Source of the DNA: a virus
Virus record (IMG/VR): IMGVR_UViG_3300042881_000347
Coordinates: 1-24,295 of that record
Reading direction: 5' to 3' (one strand)
Length of the DNA stretch: 24,295 bases
The stretch's first letter is position 1, and every line of letters starts with the position of its first letter. The position numbers and the translations under genes were made by a program. Below the pieces are notes generated by a model. That model had not been told where the DNA came from. It did no database searches and saw only the letters and a program-made list of their open reading frames with translations. Positions 20,614 through 24,295 of this stretch are shown piece by piece.

Positions 20614-20815
20614 AGGTCAGGCCGTTGGTAACAGCGGAAGCATAGATTTTATTCTTGCCAAACTCGGCGAAGCCGATGGACGAGACCTTATTGATGCGTT
20701 GAACGACCCGACGATTCGTCCAACTCAAATCATTAAAGCGTTGCAAGCCCGACAAATAAAACTATCTCCGTCAGTCATCACACGATACAGGGCTGCCAAT
20801 GTCATTACTCAATGA
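20588..20815 (+). CDS. Small helical, probably HTH DNA-binding protein (75 aa)
   Basis: GTG start 6 nt after AAGGAGG. Residues ~19-75 read FILAKLGEADGRDLIDALND, PTIRPTQIIKALQARQIKLS and PSVITRYRAANV. The pattern 'L.dp.i....I...L..r.i..s...v.ryR' matches small helix-turn-helix proteins of actinophages where the last helix (SVITRYRA) would read DNA. Such proteins are sometimes small terminase-like or regulatory. It overlaps the membrane-protein gene upstream by 26 nt and the phosphoesterase downstream by 17 nt. No terminase partner is adjacent, so a regulator is equally possible. Confidence 0.55.
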   Translation: MGKFLNEIKGQAVGNSGSIDFILAKLGEADGRDLIDALNDPTIRPTQIIKALQARQIKLSPSVITRYRAANVITQ

Positions 20816-21767
20816 AATACGGCAGTCGTATTATCCTTCGTGGCCTGTTGTACAACAAGGCAAGAAGTATGCGCTCCCTGCAACGAAGGCAACGAAGACA
20901 CCGCAAAGAGACTATGCAGTTGCAGTCGTTCTCCCCGACATGCAACTCGGATACTTCAGGTCACACGACAACACACTCGAACCCATCCACGACGAGCAAG
21001 CCTTAGACGTTGCACTACAAATCGTCAAAGCATCCAAGCCCGACCAAATCGTTTTAGTCGGAGACAACCTAGACCTCTGTGAGTTTGGCAAATACCGGTA
21101 CACCCCAGCGTTCGCCCGCACCACCCAAGCAGCAATAGACCGTGCCAGCCAGCTCTGCGCACAACTCCGCAAACTAGCCCCAGACGCTCGAATCGTTTGG
21201 ATCGCAGGCAACCATGAGGAACGGCTCGGCAACTTCATCCTTGACGGTGCTGGTGCAGCGTTCGGATTGCGTCGAGGGTTACGCCCTGAAGAGTGGCCTG
21301 TGATGTCGGTACCGTATCTGTGCAACCTTGACGACTATGACGTGGAATATCTGCCTGGATACCCGACAGGTGCGCATTGGATCAACCAGCGACTCCATGT
21401 CATTCATGGTGACAAGGTTGCCTCCGGTGGAAGCACCGCCCACAAGTATCTTGCAACAGTAAAAACCTCAGTCATCTACGGTCACATCCACCGGCGCGAA
21501 TGGGCTGAGCGGACTAGGGATGACCATGATGGGGCTAGAACTATCTTGGCTGCATCTCCTGGTTGTTTGGCTCGCATTGATGGTGCTGTCCCTTCAACTC
21601 GTGGAGGGCATGACTTGGATGGTCGCCCGTTATATCGAGCGGAAGACTGGCAACAGGGTTTGAGTGTGGTTGAGTATGTGCCTGGTGACGGGGAGTTCAA
21701 CCTTGAGATGATTCCTATTCGTGACGGTTGGGCTAGGTGGAGAGGACGGGATTATGTCGCACGATGA
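20799..21767 (+). CDS. Calcineurin-like metallophosphoesterase (322 aa)
   Basis: Contains most motifs of the two-metal phosphoesterase fold in order: PDMQLG (D47, with Q49 where His is usual), VGDNLD (D89, D92), AGNHEE (N138, H139), VIHGD (H203) and YGHIHR (H229, H231). It could cleave phosphodiesters in nucleic acids, cyclic nucleotides or signalling molecules; the substrate is unknown. The D-x-Q instead of D-x-H removes one common metal ligand, though phage members with this change seem to exist. About 35 residues precede the core. The start overlaps the HTH-like gene by 17 nt, suggesting coupling. Confidence 0.85.
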   Translation: MSLLNEIRQSYYPSWPVVQQGKKYALPATKATKTPQRDYAVAVVLPDMQLGYFRSHDNTLEPIHDEQALDVALQIVKASKPDQIVLVGDNLDLCEFGKYRYTPAFARTTQAAIDRASQLCAQLRKLAPDARIVWIAGNHEERLGNFILDGAGAAFGLRRGLRPEEWPVMSVPYLCNLDDYDVEYLPGYPTGAHWINQRLHVIHGDKVASGGSTAHKYLATVKTSVIYGHIHRREWAERTRDDHDGARTILAASPGCLARIDGAVPSTRGGHDLDGRPLYRAEDWQQGLSVVEYVPGDGEFNLEMIPIRDGWARWRGRDYVAR

Positions 21768-22041
21768 AATGCGCACGATGGTTGTGGTGAGATGGCATGA
21801 CGCTCATTCTGCAACCGACACTTGGACACCAATAGACGACATCGGCACCGACCCCTGCGAGGTTGTCAGCTGTGGATTCCTGCTCCCTACCAGCGATGGT
21901 GGCAAAGAAGACCACATCACGATATTCCAATCAAAGACTGACGCAGACGACGTTGACGGGGTTTTATGTATCCCCGTTGCTATGGTTCAAGACATGAAAG
22001 TCATGACCAAAAACATCCCAGGCTTAGCACCAAGCAAGTAG
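21754..22041 (+). CDS. Conserved small phage protein of unknown function (95 aa)
   Basis: The start MSHDEMRTMVV at ATG 21754 is preferred over GTG 21721 because GGAGAGGA lies just upstream and the extra residues would fully overlap the phosphoesterase end. The sequence VVVRWHDAHSATDTWTPIDDI, then VVSCGFLLPTSDGGKEDHITIFQS, then VLCIPVAMVQDMKVM fits a small family found in many phages ('v.W.Da....~W~~~~e~....~~~svGfl~~~~~~~~~l~~~~~~~~~~~~~~iP~~~I~~i~~L'). No activity is known. It overlaps the phosphoesterase gene by 14 nt, and a gene-free gap of about 100 nt follows. Confidence 0.68.
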   Translation: MSHDEMRTMVVVRWHDAHSATDTWTPIDDIGTDPCEVVSCGFLLPTSDGGKEDHITIFQSKTDADDVDGVLCIPVAMVQDMKVMTKNIPGLAPSK

Positions 22042-22087
22042 ACTAAACCTCGGATCGTTCGCCCGCCTTCATTGGGCTTGAACATCC

Positions 22088-22115
22088 CGCACACCTCCCC
22101 CTCCTTGGGTGTGCG
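22088..22115 (+). terminator. Hairpin, possible terminator
   Basis: CGCACACC (22088-22095) pairs with GGTGTGCG (22108-22115) around a 12-nt pyrimidine-rich loop, followed by TTATATATC. The stem is GC-rich but the T tract is interrupted, so termination may be partial. It lies in the gap before the secreted lysozyme-like gene. Confidence 0.45.
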
Positions 22116-22145
22116 TTATATATCGGACAACCGGAAGGAACCAAC

Positions 22146-22616
22146 TTGCGAATACTCACCGCAACACTCATAGCCCTATCCACCATCTTCGCAGGCACCG
22201 CCTTCGCAGCCCAACCAAACCCCACCCAAAACCTCCCAGCCACCCAAACCCAGCATCAGCATCTCTTGCGTCAGCCGATGCCTAACGTCGTTGAAATCCT
22301 TCCAGAAGGTGTACCGAACGACAAGTCCAAGCGTTGCCCTCAATGGGAACCCAAGTTCCGTGAACACGGCCTGCCAGTTAAAGCGTTCTCCTATATCGCT
22401 TGGCGTGAGTCCCGATGCCGAATCAAAGCACACAACACCACACTCAACAGGAACGGCTCACAAGACCTCGGACTCGTTCAGGTCAACTCCAGCTGGAAGA
22501 CCGTCACCCGCAACATCTGTGGCACCGACATCACAGGCCTATTCAACGTCGACTGCAACCTATCCGTAGCGAAGTATCTTTACGACAATGGCGGACTACG
22601 CCATTGGAGTCTCTAA
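22146..22616 (+). CDS. Secreted lysozyme/transglycosylase-like protein (156 aa)
   Basis: TTG start with GGAAGGAA a few bases upstream. A clear signal peptide (MRILTATLIALSTIFAGTAFA, cleavage near A21/A22) is followed by a polar linker. The domain from about residue 60 has IAWRESRCRIKAHN (catalytic Glu E88) and NGSQDLGLVQVNSSWK, the standard 'ES.f.......N......D.GL.QiN...W' layout of SLT/lysozyme-fold transglycosylases that cut the glycan strand. Four to five cysteines (around CPQW, ESRC, NICG, VDCN) suggest disulfides outside the cytoplasm. Having a signal peptide, it does not need the holin. It may assist lysis, act in cell-wall remodelling, or target competitors. Confidence 0.77.
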   Translation: MRILTATLIALSTIFAGTAFAAQPNPTQNLPATQTQHQHLLRQPMPNVVEILPEGVPNDKSKRCPQWEPKFREHGLPVKAFSYIAWRESRCRIKAHNTTLNRNGSQDLGLVQVNSSWKTVTRNICGTDITGLFNVDCNLSVAKYLYDNGGLRHWSL

Positions 22617-22663
22617 CCATCCACCACATCGCTCCAGCCTTGCTCTAATGTCATGAATGACCC

Positions 22664-22672
22664 AAAGGAGGG
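22664..22672 (+). promoter_or_regulatory. Strong ribosome binding site before the 90-aa membrane protein
   Basis: AAAGGAGGG lies 4 nt before ATG 22677. It supports that ATG over the upstream ATG at 22653, which would place the site inside the coding region. A TCTAAT box at 22644-22649 could be a -10, but no matching -35 is seen. Confidence 0.65.
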
Positions 22673-22676
22673 CATC

Positions 22677-22949
22677 ATGACAAACAGACAAAAGCAAATC
22701 GGAACAGTTATCGGAATGGGAATCTTGTGGGGATTCTGGCTTATGCCAACAGCAGAAGACCTACCGGATGCACAACCAGCAACCCCGCTCGAATGGAAAC
22801 TATTCATCGCACTCAACTTCGCAGCAATCATCTATGTTCACATTCTCAACATTCGTGAGCATCAACGACAACTGCGCATCGAAGCACAGCAACGCTATTG
22901 GGAACGGATGGAAACTCGTTCACGCAACAACCATCCAACCGCCAAATGA
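22677..22949 (+). CDS. Two-helix membrane protein with basic C-terminus (90 aa)
   Basis: Start at ATG 22677, set by the strong ribosome site. Two hydrophobic stretches are visible: QIGTVIGMGILWGFWLMP (~7-24) and LFIALNFAAIIYVHIL (~42-57). These are followed by a highly charged helix with many Arg and Gln residues (REHQRQLRIEAQQRYWERM). The stop overlaps the ATG of the WhiB gene as ATGA. I do not recognise a family. Linkage to a WhiB regulator suggests a host-takeover or membrane-signalling role, but this is only context. Confidence 0.62.
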   Translation: MTNRQKQIGTVIGMGILWGFWLMPTAEDLPDAQPATPLEWKLFIALNFAAIIYVHILNIREHQRQLRIEAQQRYWERMETRSRNNHPTAK

Positions 22950-23248
22950 GTAGCGGTCATGTAGTTGATATGTGGTCAGACGGTGACAACACGTTCAGAC
23001 CACAACGCCCAGACTGGCAAGAAAAAGCACGATGCAAAGGCGAGACCGAACTGTTCTTCAACGAAGGTTCACCACACGCAATCGCTGATGCGAAACTGTT
23101 TTGCGCTGGCTGCAACGTGCGTCGAATCTGTCTCAAGTTTGCGTTAGACAACGACGAGGTAGGCATCTGGGGTGGTACGACTACGATGGAGCGTCAAAGG
23201 TTGAAACGGTCTAGGAGGCGCACAAGTGACATCACCGCAGAAGCGTAA
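22946..23248 (+). CDS. WhiB-family Fe-S transcriptional regulator (100 aa)
   Basis: Start at ATG 22946, overlapping the previous stop. It carries the WhiB signature: DWQEKARCKG (C30), then LFFNEG, then AKLFCAGCNVRRICLKFAL (C53, C56, C62) and the turn GIWGG (73-77) followed by a basic tail RLKRSRRR. The spacing C-x22-C-x2-C-x5-C binds a [4Fe-4S] cluster, and the basic tail contacts DNA, while the protein partners with the host primary sigma factor. Phage WhiB proteins in mycobacteria repress host whiB genes and block superinfection, a reasonable model here. WhiB proteins are restricted to Actinobacteria and their phages, so this is the best host clue in the window. Confidence 0.93.
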   Translation: MSSGHVVDMWSDGDNTFRPQRPDWQEKARCKGETELFFNEGSPHAIADAKLFCAGCNVRRICLKFALDNDEVGIWGGTTTMERQRLKRSRRRTSDITAEA

Positions 23249-23594
23249 AGGTTCCGCAGCAGAGTTAGCGGTGGCTAAGTGGTTGCGCAAACTTGGCTGG
23301 ATTCACGCTGAACGCAGTCGTGCCGGATGGACAGACGACAGAGGCGACATAGACGGAATGCCTGGAGTCTGCATCGAAGTTAAAGCGGAAAAGAAGATTG
23401 ACATTCCAGGCTATTTGCGTGAGCTTGAAGTTGAGATGGAGAACGCTAAAGCGTGGACAGGTACGGTCATTATCAAGCGCAGAGGGTCAACCAATGTGGA
23501 TGACTGGTATGCGGTGATGCCAGCCAAGGTGTGGGGTGAACTGATGTTTATGCTTGACCGACCAACCCAAAACCCTGTTACACCCATCCCGTAG
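23226..23594 (+). CDS. Holliday-junction-resolvase-like PD-(D/E)XK nuclease (122 aa)
   Basis: GTG start 7 nt after AGGAGG, overlapping the WhiB gene by 23 nt. The motifs KGSAAELAVAKWLRKLGW (E13), DRGDIDGMPGVCIEVKAEKK (D41, E51, K53) and a later helix ENAKAWTGTVIIKRRG match archaeal-type Hjc/VRR-like resolvases and related phage nucleases: 'E', 'GD.D', 'E-V-K'. It would cut branched DNA during replication or recombination, or act in packaging clean-up. Length is right for a single nuclease domain. Closely related restriction-type nucleases of the same fold are the main alternative. Confidence 0.83.
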   Translation: MTSPQKRKGSAAELAVAKWLRKLGWIHAERSRAGWTDDRGDIDGMPGVCIEVKAEKKIDIPGYLRELEVEMENAKAWTGTVIIKRRGSTNVDDWYAVMPAKVWGELMFMLDRPTQNPVTPIP

Positions 23595-23603
23595 AAGTAA
23601 TGC

Positions 23604-23631
23604 TTGACAAAGCAAATCAACCTGCTACTGT
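23604..23631 (+). promoter_or_regulatory. Strong predicted promoter for the next operon, with inverted repeat at the -35
   Basis: TTGACA (23604-23609, consensus) and TACTGT (23626-23631) are separated by 16 nt, and TGC directly precedes the -10, giving an extended -10 form. An inverted repeat TGCTT-gaca-AAGCA (23601-23614) covers the -35 and could be an operator for a repressor or activator. It starts the transcription unit beginning with the nuclease at 23674. Confidence 0.75.
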
Positions 23632-23673
23632 CAATTCACACCCATAATTCCCAAGCTCAGGAGGCCTGCGAAA

Positions 23674-24295
23674 ATGACTACATCAGACGAATTTAGTTTG
23701 TTAGCTGAAGCACCAAAAGACCGTTGGGGTCGCTACAAAATTAGCGATCCAGCGTCAGGCAAAGAACGTGGCTATACACGAGTTACAACAATCGCAAAAG
23801 TGTTGGATGATTCATCGTCACTTGCCGATTGGAAAACACGGATGGCAATCACCGGCATCGTGCAACGAGCCGATCTGCTTGCTCAAGCATCAACATCGTT
23901 GGATGATCGAAGCAAACTCAACAAGATTGCTAACGATGCTATTGAAGCAGCGGGTGCATATTCACGAGCCAATCTTGGTACAGCACTTCACTCAATCACC
24001 CAGCAGTTAGACCTTGGTATGAAGCCACAAATCCTTCAAGGATTGCAGGCTGATATTGAAACTTATGTTGCATCAATCGCAGCGTGGGACTTCGGTATGA
24101 AGAAAGAATGGATTGAAGTCCTACTCATTAACGACGAGTATGAATACGCTGGTACAGCAGACCGAATCGTCACAACCCGTGACGGCAAGATTTGCATCTT
24201 CGACCTAAAGACCGGAACAGACCTGTCTTACTCATTCGGTTCAATCGCAGTCCAGCTCGCCATGTACGCACACGCCGATTGGATTTACGACTGGA
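23674..24295 (+). CDS. RecB/Cas4-type PD-(D/E)XK exonuclease (partial, 3' end off the window)
   Basis: ATG 23674 with AGGAGG 9 nt upstream; 207 residues are visible. Near the right edge stand the RecB-type motifs: YAGTADRIV (D163), ICIFDLKTG (D177, K179) and QLAMYA (Q194, Y198), the order 'GxxD', 'hDhK', 'QxxxY'. The N-terminal ~130 residues are helical and include YTRVTTIAKVLDDSSSLADW and SRANLGTALHSITQQ, a common lead-in ('G..~H..~e') with a likely catalytic His. Such phage exonucleases process DNA ends for recombination or degrade host DNA. The absent C-terminus may hold the Fe-S cysteines of Cas4-like members; this cannot be judged here. Confidence 0.85.
   Translation, partial: MTTSDEFSLLAEAPKDRWGRYKISDPASGKERGYTRVTTIAKVLDDSSSLADWKTRMAITGIVQRADLLAQASTSLDDRSKLNKIANDAIEAAGAYSRANLGTALHSITQQLDLGMKPQILQGLQADIETYVASIAAWDFGMKKEWIEVLLINDEYEYAGTADRIVTTRDGKICIFDLKTGTDLSYSFGSIAVQLAMYAHADWIYDW

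Noticed and set aside
22042-22145. tRNA or attachment site in the gap
   Set aside because: No cloverleaf, anticodon arm or repeated core was found; only short hairpins are present.
22898-22945. Longer start for the WhiB protein
   Set aside because: The extra residues overlap the membrane protein gene and precede a well-formed ATGA junction at 22946.

Overview
This window is a contiguous piece of a tailed double-stranded DNA phage genome (siphovirus-type architecture). All supported genes lie on the + strand and are tightly packed, often with 1-4 nt start/stop overlaps. The host is most likely an actinobacterium: there is a WhiB-family Fe-S regulator, a structural gene set that resembles actinophages, and a secreted protein with a very long Thr-Thr-Thr/Val-Pro linker. 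That linker style is common in Acidimicrobiia, for example Ilumatobacter-like freshwater bacteria. The host class is an inference. No integrase, attachment site or tRNA gene was seen.

Layout, left to right. (1) Packaging and head, 1-6640: the C-terminal end of the large terminase, a 48-aa membrane peptide, the HK97-type portal, a tail-fibre-like protein, a protein with seven 21-residue repeats, a small beta protein, a 613-aa multi-domain head maturation protease whose N-terminal half carries a HiPIP-like four-cysteine motif, and the HK97-fold major capsid protein. A hairpin and a strong intrinsic terminator follow the capsid gene. (2) A glyco-cassette, 6756-9360: a GT4-like and a GT2-like glycosyltransferase plus a Rossmann-like DUF115/sialyltransferase-like protein, inserted between the capsid gene and the head-tail connector. 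(3) Connector and tail, 9373-16480: connector, tail terminator, major tail protein with its own promoter, tail assembly chaperones linked by a predicted -1 frameshift (CCCTTTG plus a downstream hairpin), an HK97 gp10-like protein, an unexpected primase-polymerase-like protein, the tape measure protein and a minor tail protein. (4) Adhesion and surface, 16489-19442: a fibre-tip beta protein, a glycine-rich adhesin, a small fibre-associated protein, and a secreted mucin-like Thr-rich protein with a probable C-terminal membrane anchor. (5) Lysis, 19442-20613: two small membrane proteins (holin candidates), an M15 peptidase endolysin and a membrane/coiled-coil protein. (6) Accessory and regulatory, 20588-23594: a small HTH-like protein, a calcineurin-like phosphoesterase, a conserved small protein, a secreted lysozyme-like protein, a membrane protein, WhiB and a Holliday-junction-resolvase-like nuclease. 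(7) A strong promoter at 23604-23631 then starts a new transcription unit with a RecB/Cas4-type nuclease that runs off the right edge.

How it fits together: regions 1, 3 and 4 build the virion, region 5 releases it, and regions 6-7 begin the regulatory and DNA-metabolism part. The least ordinary elements are the Fe-S-like domain fused to the capsid protease, the glyco-cassette inside the head genes, the primase-like gene inside the tail genes, the mucin-like surface protein, and a short 'F-x-L-D-x-S-x-L-D' motif used four times in two different structural proteins.
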